DNA of 64,000 bases, from NCBI RefSeq assembly GCF_037026715.1, contig NZ_JBANCG010000007.1, positions 248,001 to 312,000 on the forward strand. Direction: 5' to 3'. Position numbers and translations under genes: made by a program. Each line of letters opens with the position of its first letter. Position 1 is the stretch's first letter. This document shows positions 26,958-35,702 of this stretch, one piece after another. The notes under the pieces are model-generated. The model made no database searches. It worked only from the letters and a program-made list of their open reading frames with translations, and was not told the DNA's origin. Origin of the DNA: Breoghania sp037026715. Lineage in GTDB: Bacteria; Pseudomonadota; Alphaproteobacteria; Rhizobiales; Stappiaceae.

Positions 26958-27509
26958 TCAGCCTTCCAGCGTCCGCCGTGTCGCGCCAGTGCGCGTGATC
27001 GGACCGCCGTGCACATGGTCGGCCAGTCCCTCCCGCGGAGCCCCTCCGACGAGCGGCCGTTCGGCAAATCGTCCCATGGTGCGAACACGGTCGTACATGA
27101 CGATCGCACCGGCCGTCGCCACGTTGATGCAGAACCCCGTGGGGATGCGGATCACGTGGTCGCACCGCTCCAGCATCTGGGGCGACAGCGACCCGCGTTC
27201 CGGGCCCAGAACATAGGCGGCCCTGAGCGGATGACCAAAACTGGGCAGATCGACCGCATCGTCCGTCAGTTCCACCCCGACGAGCTTGCACCCGCCGGGC
27301 AGCTGCATTTCCTCGATCGATTTCCAGGCGTAATAGGGCGTGTGATCGGGGGTGCGCGATGTGTCGGAGGGAGGCACCCGGCCGAGACGCTTGTCGGCAT
27401 CAACCGTGAAGACGAACGCGGCGCCGAAACCATGAGCGGTGCGTATCAGGTTTCCCAGGTTCATCACCTTGGAGACACCTTCGATTCCGATCGCGAAATA
27501 GCCGCGCAT
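26958..27509 (-). CDS. TrmH-family (SPOUT) RNA 2'-O-methyltransferase
   Basis: The 183-residue protein is a SPOUT-fold RNA methyltransferase. The N-terminal motif is GVSKVMNLGNLIRTAHGFGA, and the knotted cofactor site is made by YVLGPERGSLSP, CDHVIRIPTGFCINVATAGAIVMYD. That C-terminal signature fits the TrmH/SpoU group, acting on a tRNA or rRNA ribose. Which RNA is modified cannot be told. The start at 27509 gives MRGYFAIGIEG; a longer open frame upstream runs into the shared promoter with the quinone reductase gene. Confidence 0.88.
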   Translation of the reverse strand: MRGYFAIGIEGVSKVMNLGNLIRTAHGFGAAFVFTVDADKRLGRVPPSDTSRTPDHTPYYAWKSIEEMQLPGGCKLVGVELTDDAVDLPSFGHPLRAAYVLGPERGSLSPQMLERCDHVIRIPTGFCINVATAGAIVMYDRVRTMGRFAERPLVGGAPREGLADHVHGGPITRTGATRRTLEG

Positions 27510-27666
27510 ACAAGTACTTCCCGGTTCTTGCCGGCACCATTCCCTGTCGGCAGGCCGGCCGTTGCGATCGCTGTTCGACCGATTATGGTTAACGAAATCT
27601 TTCAATGCCGCTGGCCGCATGATACCAGCGGTGTGGGGATCTAGCGAAAAACGGGCTGAAACACAA

Positions 27667-28641
27667 ATGAAGGCCGTCCTTTGCAAGGCCTACGGGCCAC
27701 CGGACACGCTTGTCGTTGAAAACCTGCCGGACCCGGAGCCGGGACCGGGCGAGGTGCTGATCGACGTCAAGGCCGCCGCGCTGAACTTCTTCGACACGCT
27801 CATCATCGAAGACCGCTATCAGGTCCGCCCGGAAATGCCGTTCTCGCCCGGAGCCGAACTGGCCGGCATCGTTCTTTCGGTCGGCGATGGGGTTACCCGC
27901 GTGAAGGCCGGGGACCGCATCGTTGCCTATACCCGCTTCGGCGCCTGCCGCGAGCGCGTCGTCGCCAGCGAAGACGATATCGTCCCGATGCCGCAGGGCG
28001 TCTCCTTCCAGGTCGCGGCGGGAATAATGGTCACCTACGGAACGACCCTGCACGCGCTGAGGGGACGGGCGAACCTTCAGCCCGGCGAAACGGTCGCCGT
28101 GCTGGGAGCGTCCGGTGGCGTGGGTCAGGCTGCGGTGGAAATCGCGACGCTCATGGGCGCCCGCGTCATCGCCTGCGCCTCGTCGCGGGAAAAGCTGGAA
28201 TTCGCGCAACGTTTCGGCGCCGCGGAGACGGTGAACTATGCCGAGGAAGACCTCAAGGCGCGGCTGAAGGCGCTAACGGGCGGCTGCGGTGTCGACGTGG
28301 TCTACGATCCGGTCGGCGGCGACCACGCCGAACAGGCCCTGCGGGCGACCGCCTGGCGCGGACGCTATCTCGTGGTCGGCTTTGCCGCCGGCACGATCCC
28401 GAAGATCCCGCTCAATCTCGTGCTTCTCAAGGGCTGCGATATCCTGGGCGTCTTCTGGGGCGAGGCGATCGTGCGCGAACCGGAAGAGCACTGGGCGGAC
28501 GTGACGCAGCTTCTGGCATGGGTGGAGGAAGGAAAGCTCAAGCCACACATTCACGCGGTCTATCCGCTGGCCCAAACGCCTCAGGCGCTGGCCGAATTGG
28601 CGCAGCGGCGCGCGCGCGGCAAGGTCATTGTCGAACCTTGA
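27667..28641 (+). CDS. NADPH:quinone oxidoreductase-type MDR dehydrogenase
   Basis: This 324-residue medium-chain dehydrogenase/reductase is of the zeta-crystallin or quinone reductase kind. It has the cofactor motif VLGASGGVGQAAVEIA near residue 145 and the substrate-side FSPGAELAGIV. The structural and catalytic zinc cysteines of alcohol dehydrogenases are absent, in keeping with NADPH-dependent reduction of quinones or enones. The frame is open upstream to 27562, but MKAVLCKAYG is the standard start. It is divergent from the SPOUT methyltransferase gene. Confidence 0.9.
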   Translation: MKAVLCKAYGPPDTLVVENLPDPEPGPGEVLIDVKAAALNFFDTLIIEDRYQVRPEMPFSPGAELAGIVLSVGDGVTRVKAGDRIVAYTRFGACRERVVASEDDIVPMPQGVSFQVAAGIMVTYGTTLHALRGRANLQPGETVAVLGASGGVGQAAVEIATLMGARVIACASSREKLEFAQRFGAAETVNYAEEDLKARLKALTGGCGVDVVYDPVGGDHAEQALRATAWRGRYLVVGFAAGTIPKIPLNLVLLKGCDILGVFWGEAIVREPEEHWADVTQLLAWVEEGKLKPHIHAVYPLAQTPQALAELAQRRARGKVIVEP

Positions 28642-28680
28642 GGCCCCGCCCCCGCAACGAAATCCGTCAGGCGCAAAGTG

Positions 28681-29079
28681 TCAGGCGTAAAGCCTGTTGC
28701 GATCGTCATCGATGACGCCGGCAATGGCCAGCGAAACGGCGCGGCGGATATCCGCCAGCGAGAAGGGCTTGGTCACCACGTCATGGACAAGCGCTTCCAG
28801 ATTGTGCGCGCGCTCGCGCTGATCGGCAAAGCCGGTCATCAGCAGGATGCGAAGGGATGGCCAGTCGCGGGCGACGACGAGCGCCAGCGCAATACCGTCC
28901 ATCACCGGCATCTTGATGTCGGAAAGCAGTAGGTCGAAATTCCCGCCGGCCCGTGTGATGACGTCGACGGCCTGCGCCCCGTCTTCGGCAATTTCCACCG
29001 TATGGCCGTCGAGTTCGAGCGCCCGCTTCACGAAGGAGCGGACCGCGTCGTCGTCCTCGGTCACCAGTATCCGTGCCAT
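28681..29079 (-). CDS. Single-domain response regulator, CpdR-like
   Basis: The 132-residue protein is a stand-alone receiver domain: acidic pocket TEDDDA at residues 7-12, phospho-acceptor Asp54 in LLLSDIKMP, Thr82 in MTGFAD and Lys104 in VVTKPF. MARILVTEDDD and the ITGFA-like MTGFAD segment resemble CpdR, the adaptor regulator that guides ClpXP proteolysis in the alphaproteobacterial cell cycle. The similarity is judged by eye, so I leave the symbol blank; a general CheY-type role is the alternative. It is downstream of hpt on the same strand. Confidence 0.85.
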   Translation of the reverse strand: MARILVTEDDDAVRSFVKRALELDGHTVEIAEDGAQAVDVITRAGGNFDLLLSDIKMPVMDGIALALVVARDWPSLRILLMTGFADQRERAHNLEALVHDVVTKPFSLADIRRAVSLAIAGVIDDDRNRLYA

Positions 29080-29239
29080 CCTCAACCTCCTGTCCGGAAC
29101 GCCGATCCCGTTGTTCGGCGTCGGAGCGTCTGGAGCCATCGATTCCAATCATTCGGAACAGAATGCGCCAGTATTTCTTTCCATCGTGTTATTGCGCCGA
29201 TTCGAAAGGATCGACGCCAGTCAAGGCAATTTTGAGGCC

Positions 29240-29782
29240 TCAGCTCTCCGCATCGACCAGATAGCCGATGAACGGCAATTGCCGGTAGGCATGCGCGGCG
29301 TCCATTCCGTAGCCGACAACGAACTTGTCCGGGCAGAGAAAGCCGACGTAATCGGCTTCCAGCTTCGCCACCCGATGCCCCGGCTTGTCCAGCAATGCGG
29401 CGATCGCGACCGACTTCGCCCCGCGCGAGGCAATGAGATCGCGGGCGTAGGAAAGCGTGCGGCCGGATTCCAGAATGTCGTCGACAAGCAGGACGTCCCG
29501 TCCGGAAACGTCGCTCTCGATATCGCGCAGAATTCTCACGCTCCCCGACGATGTTTTCTCAGCGCCGTAACTCGACAGGTGGATGAACTCCATTTCGGGG
29601 GCGAGACCAGCCCGGTGCATCGCCCGGATCAGGTCGGCGGCGAAGACGAAACTTCCCTTCAGAACGGCGACGACGAGCAAACGTTCCGTCTGCGCCGCGG
29701 CAATGGCGTTGGCGATCGCGTCCACCCGCCCGGCGATGGCGTCCTCGTCATAGAGGACGGCGATTTCATGCGTGGTCGTCAT
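29240..29782 (-). CDS. hpt: Hypoxanthine phosphoribosyltransferase
   Basis: Hpt salvages hypoxanthine (and guanine) to the nucleoside monophosphate using PRPP. The PRPP-binding signature is VLLVDDILESGRTL, preceded by the flexible-loop SSYG motif and VLKGSFVFAADLIRA. The length of 180 residues is typical. It follows the DUF3426 gene by 15 bases on the same strand, suggesting a shared transcript. Confidence 0.95.
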   Translation of the reverse strand: MTTTHEIAVLYDEDAIAGRVDAIANAIAAAQTERLLVVAVLKGSFVFAADLIRAMHRAGLAPEMEFIHLSSYGAEKTSSGSVRILRDIESDVSGRDVLLVDDILESGRTLSYARDLIASRGAKSVAIAALLDKPGHRVAKLEADYVGFLCPDKFVVGYGMDAAHAYRQLPFIGYLVDAES

Positions 29783-29797
29783 GTGTGGACCTGGATC

Positions 29798-30748
29798 TCA
29801 AATGTCGGTCTGGCGCTTGGTGCGGTCGGTGAAACGAAGGAGGACGTCCGACGCCACGTCGGGCGGGGAAGCCAGCCGCGTGCTGAAACGCAGCGTCTGA
29901 CCTGCCCGCAACCAGAGTTGGCGCGGTTCGATCGTCCAGGCATAGATTTCCTGCGCATCGCCGCTTCTCAGCGCCAGTCGGATTGCCGGGACATGCGCAG
30001 ACGTATCCCGGATATTCTCCACCGTGCCTTCGACGATCAGCATCGGCGCTCCCTTCTCGTATTCGCGGAAGGTGCGCAGGTCGCGGAACTCCAGACCGCG
30101 CAGGTTCACCTCAAGCCCGACGGAGGCATAGAGATCGGCGAGGTTCGGCGCCGCCCGAACAATCGGTTCGCGCAAGGTCACCATCGCGATGGACAGCACG
30201 ATCGACCCTGCAAAAAGGGCGAGGCCCATTGCCGCACGCATCTGCGGCGAGACCCGATATCTGGCATCGGCGCGCCCGCCCTTCTTGCGCGATCGCCATC
30301 TGCGCGGGTGGGCAGCCGCCGCCTCGACGTCTTCTCCCGGGTCGTCATCGTTTCCGGCCCCGTCGCCTGCCCCGGTCGGTTCCATCGAACTGATTTCGTT
30401 CGCCCACTCGTCCGGATCCGCGGGTGCTGCCAGCGCCTGGTCATCCTCATCCTCGGCGCCCGCGAACGCCCAGTTCGGATCATTGTCGAGCTCTTCGTCT
30501 TCCTCGGACGTCTCGTCGTCGGAAAAAGCGATGTCGTCGTCATCGGCTCCAGCCTCGTCGAAGGCCACTGCCTCCGCGTCGTAGTCTGGCTGGTCCGCGC
30601 CGTCTTCCTCAGACTGATCAAGGATCGTTTCGGGATCGAGATGCCACGTGGTGCCGCAACGCGAGCAGCGCACGTCCCGACCGCCCGGTGCAATGCTGGT
30701 TGCTCCGACCTCGTAGGTTGTGCTGCAGTTCGGACAGACGATCTTCAC
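29798..30748 (-). CDS. MJ0042-type zinc-ribbon protein with DUF3426 domain
   Basis: The N-terminus is a zinc ribbon with cysteine pairs Cys5-Cys8 and Cys28-Cys31 (CPNC and CSRC), the MJ0042 type. A very acidic, disordered stretch (residues about 45-145) follows, then a basic patch, one membrane helix (about 172-192) and a C-terminal DUF3426 beta domain that would face the periplasm. The length is 316 residues. The role is unknown. It is divergent from ftsE across 329 bases, a pairing common in Rhizobiales that suggests a cell-division or envelope link. Confidence 0.88.
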   Translation of the reverse strand: MKIVCPNCSTTYEVGATSIAPGGRDVRCSRCGTTWHLDPETILDQSEEDGADQPDYDAEAVAFDEAGADDDDIAFSDDETSEEDEELDNDPNWAFAGAEDEDDQALAAPADPDEWANEISSMEPTGAGDGAGNDDDPGEDVEAAAAHPRRWRSRKKGGRADARYRVSPQMRAAMGLALFAGSIVLSIAMVTLREPIVRAAPNLADLYASVGLEVNLRGLEFRDLRTFREYEKGAPMLIVEGTVENIRDTSAHVPAIRLALRSGDAQEIYAWTIEPRQLWLRAGQTLRFSTRLASPPDVASDVLLRFTDRTKRQTDI

Positions 30749-31077
30749 GTCCGAATCACTCCCGCATCCGCTTTGGGGCGCCGTTTTTAGTCATATCGTG
30801 CAACTTCCAGCCGCCGGCACCACGACGCGTCCGGTATGCGAAATCGCGCACGACAGGGGACGCGGATATCTTTAATGAAACGTTAACCTGGTTGCCCGCA
30901 CGGAATTTGCCTGTTGATGATTTTTGCGGCACGAACGACGACATGATCGACACCCGTGAAGGCCCCAAAGCTCCGTCCGGTGGACAATACCATGTATGAC
31001 GTCGCGTTCCTGCGCGAAAACCCCATATCCGTAGTCGCGCGGCACCAAAAGGCCGACGCGAGAGATTGGATGCGCTC
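30749..31077. other. Divergent control region between the DUF3426 gene and ftsE
   Basis: No gene is supported in these 329 bases. The notable element is a perfect CtrA motif at 30872-30887. The remainder is ordinary GC-rich sequence. Confidence 0.65.
30872..30887. promoter_or_regulatory. CtrA binding motif (TTAA-N7-TTAAC)
   Basis: TTAATGAAACGTTAAC matches the full CtrA consensus TTAA-N7-TTAAC at every defined base. It lies 196 bases before ftsE and 124 bases before the DUF3426 gene. CtrA is the master cell-cycle regulator of alphaproteobacteria and controls division genes, so the location makes sense. The evidence is motif and position only. Confidence 0.6.
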
Positions 31078-31737
31078 ATGATCCGGTTCGAGAATGTCGG
31101 GCTGCGATACGGCATGGGGCCGGAGGTGTTGCGCGACATCACCTTCCGCATCGAGCCGCAGTCGTTCCAGTTCCTGACCGGCCCCTCCGGCGCCGGCAAG
31201 ACCAGTCTTATGCGCCTCCTGTTCATGGCGTTGAAGCCGACACGCGGCCTGATCAAGGCCTTCGGCAAGGACACGGCGACGATCTCGCAGCGCGACCTGC
31301 CGGCCGTTCGCCGGCGTATCGGCGTCGTGTTTCAGGATTTCCGTCTGCTCGACCACCTGACCACATACGAAAACGTCGCCCTTCCGCTGCGCGTCCTCGG
31401 ACGGGACGAGGCGCAGTATCGCGGCGACGTTATCGAACTTCTCAAGTGGGTCGGCCTCGGCGAACGCATGCACGTCCAGCCGCAGGTGCTTTCAGGCGGA
31501 GAAAAGCAGCGCGCGGCCATCGCAAGAGCGCTGATCACCAAGCCGGAGGTACTGCTTGCCGACGAGCCCACCGGCAACGTCGATCCTCCGCTGGCGCGGC
31601 GTCTGCTGCGTCTTTTCATCGAGCTCAACCGGCTGGGAACCTCGGTGGTGATCGCCACCCACGATTTTTCCCTGATGGAGCAGATCGATGCCCGACGGCT
31701 CGTGCTGGCCGACGGCCGCATGACAATCTATGAATGA
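31078..31737 (+). CDS. ftsE: Cell division ATP-binding protein FtsE
   Basis: FtsE is the ATPase of the FtsEX complex, which controls septal peptidoglycan hydrolases. Walker A is GPSGAGKTS with Lys41, the Q-loop is VVFQDFRLL, the signature is LSGGEKQR and Walker B is VLLADEPTG. FtsE-type hallmarks include the FQDFRLLDHLTTYENVALPL segment. The length is 219 residues. An upstream TTG at 31066 is possible. The stop overlaps the ftsX start. Confidence 0.95.
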   Translation: MIRFENVGLRYGMGPEVLRDITFRIEPQSFQFLTGPSGAGKTSLMRLLFMALKPTRGLIKAFGKDTATISQRDLPAVRRRIGVVFQDFRLLDHLTTYENVALPLRVLGRDEAQYRGDVIELLKWVGLGERMHVQPQVLSGGEKQRAAIARALITKPEVLLADEPTGNVDPPLARRLLRLFIELNRLGTSVVIATHDFSLMEQIDARRLVLADGRMTIYE

Positions 31738-32831
31738 TGTCGCGTATGACCAAGGCTCCAACCAGACCCCCAGCAAGCTCCGACCGCGAAGCGGCGCGGC
31801 CCGCGCGCGATACCGGTTCGGGCATTGCAGACGGCAGGAAGAGCGGCAAGCCGGCTGCGCCGACGGCCAAACGGGAGAAATCCCGCAAGCTCCCTTCCCG
31901 CCGCGGCCAGTCCAGAGGCGGACAGCCTGCGATCCGCCCGCCTGCCGCAATCGTTCCCCAGCAATCGGTCGCCGGCCGCGCCCTGACGCTCGTGGTCGCC
32001 ATCATGGCGTTTCTCGCCTGCCTGACGGTGGGCGGGGTGACGCTCGTCAGCGATGCCGCGCACGATTGGCAGAACGATCTGGTGCGCGAGGTGACGATCC
32101 AGATCAAGCCGATCGAAGGCGTGGACATGGTGCGCGAGATCGACAAGGCGATCGCTCTTGCCCAGGAATTCCAGGGCGTGGGCGAGGTCCGGGCCCTGTC
32201 GGATGAGGAAACCCGCGCCCTATTGCAGCCCTGGCTCGGTTCCGGCCTCGACCTGAAATCGCTGCCTGTGCCGCGTCTTGTCGTGGTGGAACTGAACAAT
32301 CCGGAAATCGTCGACTTCCGCGGCCTGCGCGACGCGGTCGCCTCCGACATCAAGGGAGGCAGCCTCGACGATCACTCGGTGTGGACCGAGCGGCTCGCCT
32401 CGATGGCCGGCGCGGTCGTCTACGGCGGCATCGTCATCCTGATCCTGATGCTGACCGCGATGATGCTGAGCGTCGTCTTTGCCACCCGCGCAGCCATGGC
32501 GGGCAATCGGGAGGTGGTGGAAGTGCTGCACCTGGTCGGCGCCGAAAACAGCTTCATCGCGCGGGAGTTCGAGCGCCACTTCCTTTGGCTCGGGCTCAAG
32601 GGCGGCGTCGCCGGCGGCGGCGCGGCCGCCTTGTCCTTCCTGATCTTCAATCTGGTGACGGCGCGCGATACGGGCTTCGCCGGTGCCGACCAGGTCGCCG
32701 CCCTCGTCGGCGGCGCCAGTATCGGATTTGCCGGTTATCTTGGCGTTGCCGGTGTGGTTGTGCTGGTTGCGCTCCTGACCGCATTGACCTCGCGCATCGC
32801 GGTGCACAATCATCTTATGCACATGGACTAG
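31734..32831 (+). CDS. ftsX: Cell division protein FtsX
   Basis: FtsX is the membrane partner of FtsE. It has a long basic, Pro/Arg/Lys-rich cytoplasmic head of about 80 residues, a first membrane helix (about 82-104), an extracytoplasmic domain that in other species contacts hydrolase activators, and three further helices with the FtsX permease fold. Start and ftsE stop overlap as ATGA, so the two are translationally coupled. The length of 365 residues is typical. A second ATG follows immediately and could also be used. Confidence 0.92.
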   Translation: MMSRMTKAPTRPPASSDREAARPARDTGSGIADGRKSGKPAAPTAKREKSRKLPSRRGQSRGGQPAIRPPAAIVPQQSVAGRALTLVVAIMAFLACLTVGGVTLVSDAAHDWQNDLVREVTIQIKPIEGVDMVREIDKAIALAQEFQGVGEVRALSDEETRALLQPWLGSGLDLKSLPVPRLVVVELNNPEIVDFRGLRDAVASDIKGGSLDDHSVWTERLASMAGAVVYGGIVILILMLTAMMLSVVFATRAAMAGNREVVEVLHLVGAENSFIAREFERHFLWLGLKGGVAGGGAAALSFLIFNLVTARDTGFAGADQVAALVGGASIGFAGYLGVAGVVVLVALLTALTSRIAVHNHLMHMD

Positions 32832-32963
32832 CGGTGCTTGGAAGACGCCGGTCATCGGACGTAACATGGAAACCGCTCCCGCAAATCGTCCGGGCCGGAA
32901 CCAAGCATCCATCCGGACACCGCCTGCCGCAGAATAGCCCACTGGGGGCCTGATCCTGTCGGT

Positions 32964-33701
32964 ATGACCCGATTCAACCCGACCGAGCTTCGTTCATCTG
33001 GAGACGGACCGCTGCTCTTGCCCCCGCACACGTCCGAGTTTCAGAAGGCCGACCGCCGGCCCCAAAGACGCTGGCCGCGGATCGTCGGCGTTCTGACACT
33101 GCTGGCAGGCGCGGCGCTCGGCCTGTTTCTCGGCGGTTATGTCCTTTTCGCCATTCACGTGGCGTCTTTCGTTGCCGACCCCAAGGCGACGGCAGACGGG
33201 ATCGTGGTGCTCACCGGCGGACGGGAACGCGTATCGGGCGCGATTGAGCTGCTGGAAGCCGGTCGGGCCCGGCGCCTGCTGATATCGGGCGTCCATCCGG
33301 CAACGACGCCGCGCCAGATCATGCGACTGACCGAAAGCGGCAAGGACATCTTCGATTGCTGCGTCGATCTCGACCGGCGGGCCAAGGACACGATCGGCAA
33401 CGCCACGGAAACCCGCAAGTGGGCGGAAAAACATGGCTTCAAGTCGCTGATCGTTGTCACCAGCGCCTATCACATGCCGCGCGGCATCCTCGAACTGCGC
33501 TCGGCCATGCCGCACATGCGCTTCCAGCCCTACCCCGTCTTCGCAGCCGATCTGAACCTGCCGCACTGGTACCTGAAAGCCGCGACCATGAAGCTTCTCA
33601 TGCGGGAATATGTGAAGTATATCGTCGCGTGGCTGCGCACGGGCGTGGAACCTGCGCCCAGCGACACGACCACCGTGTCGGCCTCGACCGCCAAGCCCTG
33701 A
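32964..33701 (+). CDS. YdcF family (DUF218) membrane-anchored protein
   Basis: The 245-residue protein has one membrane helix (about residues 40-64) and a DUF218 domain of Rossmann-like fold, seen as GIVVLTGGRERVSGAIELLE, RLLISGVHP, ETRKWAEKHG and LIVVTSAYHMPR. Homologues include the SanA/ElyC proteins tied to envelope integrity and lipid-carrier metabolism. The function here is not known. It lies between ftsX and plsC on the same strand, and its stop overlaps the plsC ATG by one base. Confidence 0.9.
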   Translation: MTRFNPTELRSSGDGPLLLPPHTSEFQKADRRPQRRWPRIVGVLTLLAGAALGLFLGGYVLFAIHVASFVADPKATADGIVVLTGGRERVSGAIELLEAGRARRLLISGVHPATTPRQIMRLTESGKDIFDCCVDLDRRAKDTIGNATETRKWAEKHGFKSLIVVTSAYHMPRGILELRSAMPHMRFQPYPVFAADLNLPHWYLKAATMKLLMREYVKYIVAWLRTGVEPAPSDTTTVSASTAKP

Positions 33702-34540
33702 TGCCGGCCCCTTTGGGGACACCGGCCAGCCCGGGACCGCTTCCAATGGTGCTTCTGCGCTCCGCGCTGTTCAATTTCTTTTTCTATTTCTACATCGTCG
33801 TCGCGTTGTTCGCCTATATCCCGGCCTTTTTCCTGCCGCGTAAGGTCGGCTGGCCGCTGATCGTGTTCTGGGCGCGCGCGAGCCTGTGGATGCTGCGGGT
33901 GATCGCCGGCGTCAGGATCGAGGTGCGAGGCCGACAGAACATTCCCGACGGCGGTTTCATCGTCGCGGCAAAGCACCAGTCGGTCTGGGAGACCTTCGCG
34001 CTCCTGACCCTGTTTCCCGATCCCACCTTCATCCTCAAGCGCGAGCTGACGTGGCTGCCGATCTTCGGCTGGTACACGATGAAGATGAAGATGATCCCGG
34101 TGAACCGCGGCAAGCGGTCGGCCGCGCTTCGCGCCATGACGGTCGACGCCCGCGCGGCGGTTCAGGACGGCCGGCAAATCCTCATCTTTCCCGAAGGCAC
34201 CCGTCGCCCTGCCGGTGCCGAACCGAGCTACAAGTTCGGCATCGTCCACCTCTATCGCGAGTTGAAGTGCCCTGTCCTGCCGGTCGCGCTCAATTCGGGC
34301 TTGTTCTGGCCCCGCCGCACGTTCAAACGCTACCCCGGCACGGTGGTCATTGACATTCTGCCGCCGATCGCGCCGGGGCTGATCGGCGAGGAATTCGTCG
34401 CTTCCCTGCAAAAAGCCCTGGAGAGCGCAACCGATAGCCTGCTTCTGGAGGCAGCACAGGCCAAGACCCCGCCTCCGGGCGCACGCGAGATCGCAGCGGC
34501 CATTCTCGCGCGCCGCGAAGGGCAGGAAGCGCACGGGTGA
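33701..34540 (+). CDS. plsC: 1-acyl-sn-glycerol-3-phosphate acyltransferase (PlsC family)
   Basis: The 279-residue product transfers an acyl chain to lysophosphatidic acid in phospholipid synthesis. An N-terminal membrane segment (about residues 20-45) precedes the acyltransferase domain. The first motif reads KHQSVWET, so the catalytic pair is His-x4-Glu where the classical motif is His-x4-Asp; FPEGTRRPAG is the substrate motif. I place the start at the ATG that overlaps the YdcF stop as TGATG; an ATG at 33746 is an alternative. Other lysophospholipid acyltransferase activities are possible. Confidence 0.88.
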   Translation: MPAPLGTPASPGPLPMVLLRSALFNFFFYFYIVVALFAYIPAFFLPRKVGWPLIVFWARASLWMLRVIAGVRIEVRGRQNIPDGGFIVAAKHQSVWETFALLTLFPDPTFILKRELTWLPIFGWYTMKMKMIPVNRGKRSAALRAMTVDARAAVQDGRQILIFPEGTRRPAGAEPSYKFGIVHLYRELKCPVLPVALNSGLFWPRRTFKRYPGTVVIDILPPIAPGLIGEEFVASLQKALESATDSLLLEAAQAKTPPPGAREIAAAILARREGQEAHG

Positions 34541-34596
34541 TGTTCCCCGCATATGCGCCAGCTTGATGGCCCCTTTCGCAAATCAGATCGCAAAAC

Positions 34597-34617
34597 CGTG
34601 ATTCCGATCACGTTTTT
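34597..34617 (+). terminator. Short intrinsic terminator after plsC
   Basis: CGTGAT and ATCACG form a six-base stem around a TCCG loop, followed at once by five T residues. It lies 57 bases after the plsC stop. The stem is short, so efficiency is uncertain. Confidence 0.45.
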
Positions 34618-34733
34618 CCGACTTGTCCAGACATGATCGCCGCCCCACCTATTGTGGAAAGGCTGTGGTTCGTCTGGGGATAAAACTTGACCACCACGGC
34701 ATCTTGTTCATAATTTGTTCTCTTTTCGGGGAC

Positions 34734-35123
34734 ATGATGAGAACCATGGGTCGCATAGAGCACGAAGCCCCGCGCGCCGCAGAGGCGCTGGGGCTGGTCG
34801 AAACCTACAGCTATCTTCATGGGGCATCGGGAAAGCGGTATCTGTTTACTGCGGTCCCGGAAGAAGGTCTGCGGGACTATCCGGGGGCTGTCGCCGTGAA
34901 GACGGCCGACAACACGCGCTCGCGCCGGATATTCTGGGTCGGCGAAGTGGATGCACAGGGCTTTCTGCATGGCGCGACCGTCGGCCGCAAGCCACAGCGC
35001 ACCCAGACGTTCGTCCATCTCCTCGCACGCGATCCGGAAAGCCGCTGCAGTGTCATCCGCGACCTGCGCAACGAGGCGGAAGCCGAGAAGTCGTGCCGTC
35101 CCCCGCGCGCGGCAGCGGAATAG
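34734..35123 (+). CDS. Hypothetical protein, 129 residues
   Basis: I cannot assign a function. The protein is soluble, with mixed alpha/beta character and a Lys/Arg-rich tail. Its middle, YSYLHGASGKRYLFTAVPEEGLRDYPGAVAV in outline, followed by RIFWVGEVD, looks like a small beta-rich fold, and codon use is like its neighbours. Two ATGs lie in tandem (34734 and 34737) behind CGGGGAC; a third at 34746 is possible. It sits alone, with terminator-like DNA upstream. Confidence 0.65.
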   Translation: MMRTMGRIEHEAPRAAEALGLVETYSYLHGASGKRYLFTAVPEEGLRDYPGAVAVKTADNTRSRRIFWVGEVDAQGFLHGATVGRKPQRTQTFVHLLARDPESRCSVIRDLRNEAEAEKSCRPPRAAAE

Positions 35124-35271
35124 GGCGCACGACCGCGGAATCCGGCTCTTTGAGGTGACGGCCTTGCGGCCAGATCACGGGATTGGGGGTTTCGCTCGGC
35201 GCCGGCATGGGCTAAGCGGCCCACGTCCACCTTCATCGAAGGTGTCCCCCTCTCCCAACCCGGAGCCCTTC

Positions 35272-35688
35272 ATGTCCGATCCGATCGAACCCTTTCTCGG
35301 CACCTGGATCCTAGATGTAGAGGCCAGCGACTTCGAGCAGGGCGAGCCCCCGCAGGCGGGCAGCTGCCGGATCGATACAGAGGGCCAGCGCCTCGTCTTT
35401 CACATGCTGGCTCTTGACGCCAGAGGCGAGACCACAGAAGCCGAGCTCAAGGGCGTGCCCGACGGCCGCCCTGTCAAGCTGGGCGAGAGTGGCCTTGTCG
35501 ATGCGATGGTGCTTTACGTCCGCCCCGATGGCGCGCTCGTGTCGGAGGCCCGACGCGGCGGCGCGGCGCTCATGACGGCGGTACGCAGGATTTCCGACGA
35601 CGGCCGGTCGATGACCATCACCCAGACCGTGCATCTGCCCGACGACACCAGCCCCGTCGACACCGCTGTCTATCGACGCGCGCAGTAG
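35272..35688 (+). CDS. Hypothetical lipocalin-like protein
   Basis: The 138-residue protein starts MSDPIEPFLGTWILDVEAS; the early GTW and the later alternation of short strands resemble small lipocalin-like ligand-binding proteins. I infer this from pattern only. No signal peptide is present, so it would be cytoplasmic. The gene lies alone between the hypothetical gene upstream and the convergent chemoreceptor gene. Confidence 0.7.
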   Translation: MSDPIEPFLGTWILDVEASDFEQGEPPQAGSCRIDTEGQRLVFHMLALDARGETTEAELKGVPDGRPVKLGESGLVDAMVLYVRPDGALVSEARRGGAALMTAVRRISDDGRSMTITQTVHLPDDTSPVDTAVYRRAQ

Positions 35689-35702
35689 TCCCGTACGCTG
35701 CC

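Noticed and set aside
27583..27601. GGTTAACGAAATCTTTC before the quinone reductase gene considered as a CtrA site.
   Set aside because: Only one half-site matches; the second differs at two of four bases.
28847..30790. A 647-codon open frame antisense to the receiver-domain gene, hpt and the DUF3426 gene.
   Set aside because: All three minus-strand genes have diagnostic motifs; the antisense frame crosses all of them and their gaps.
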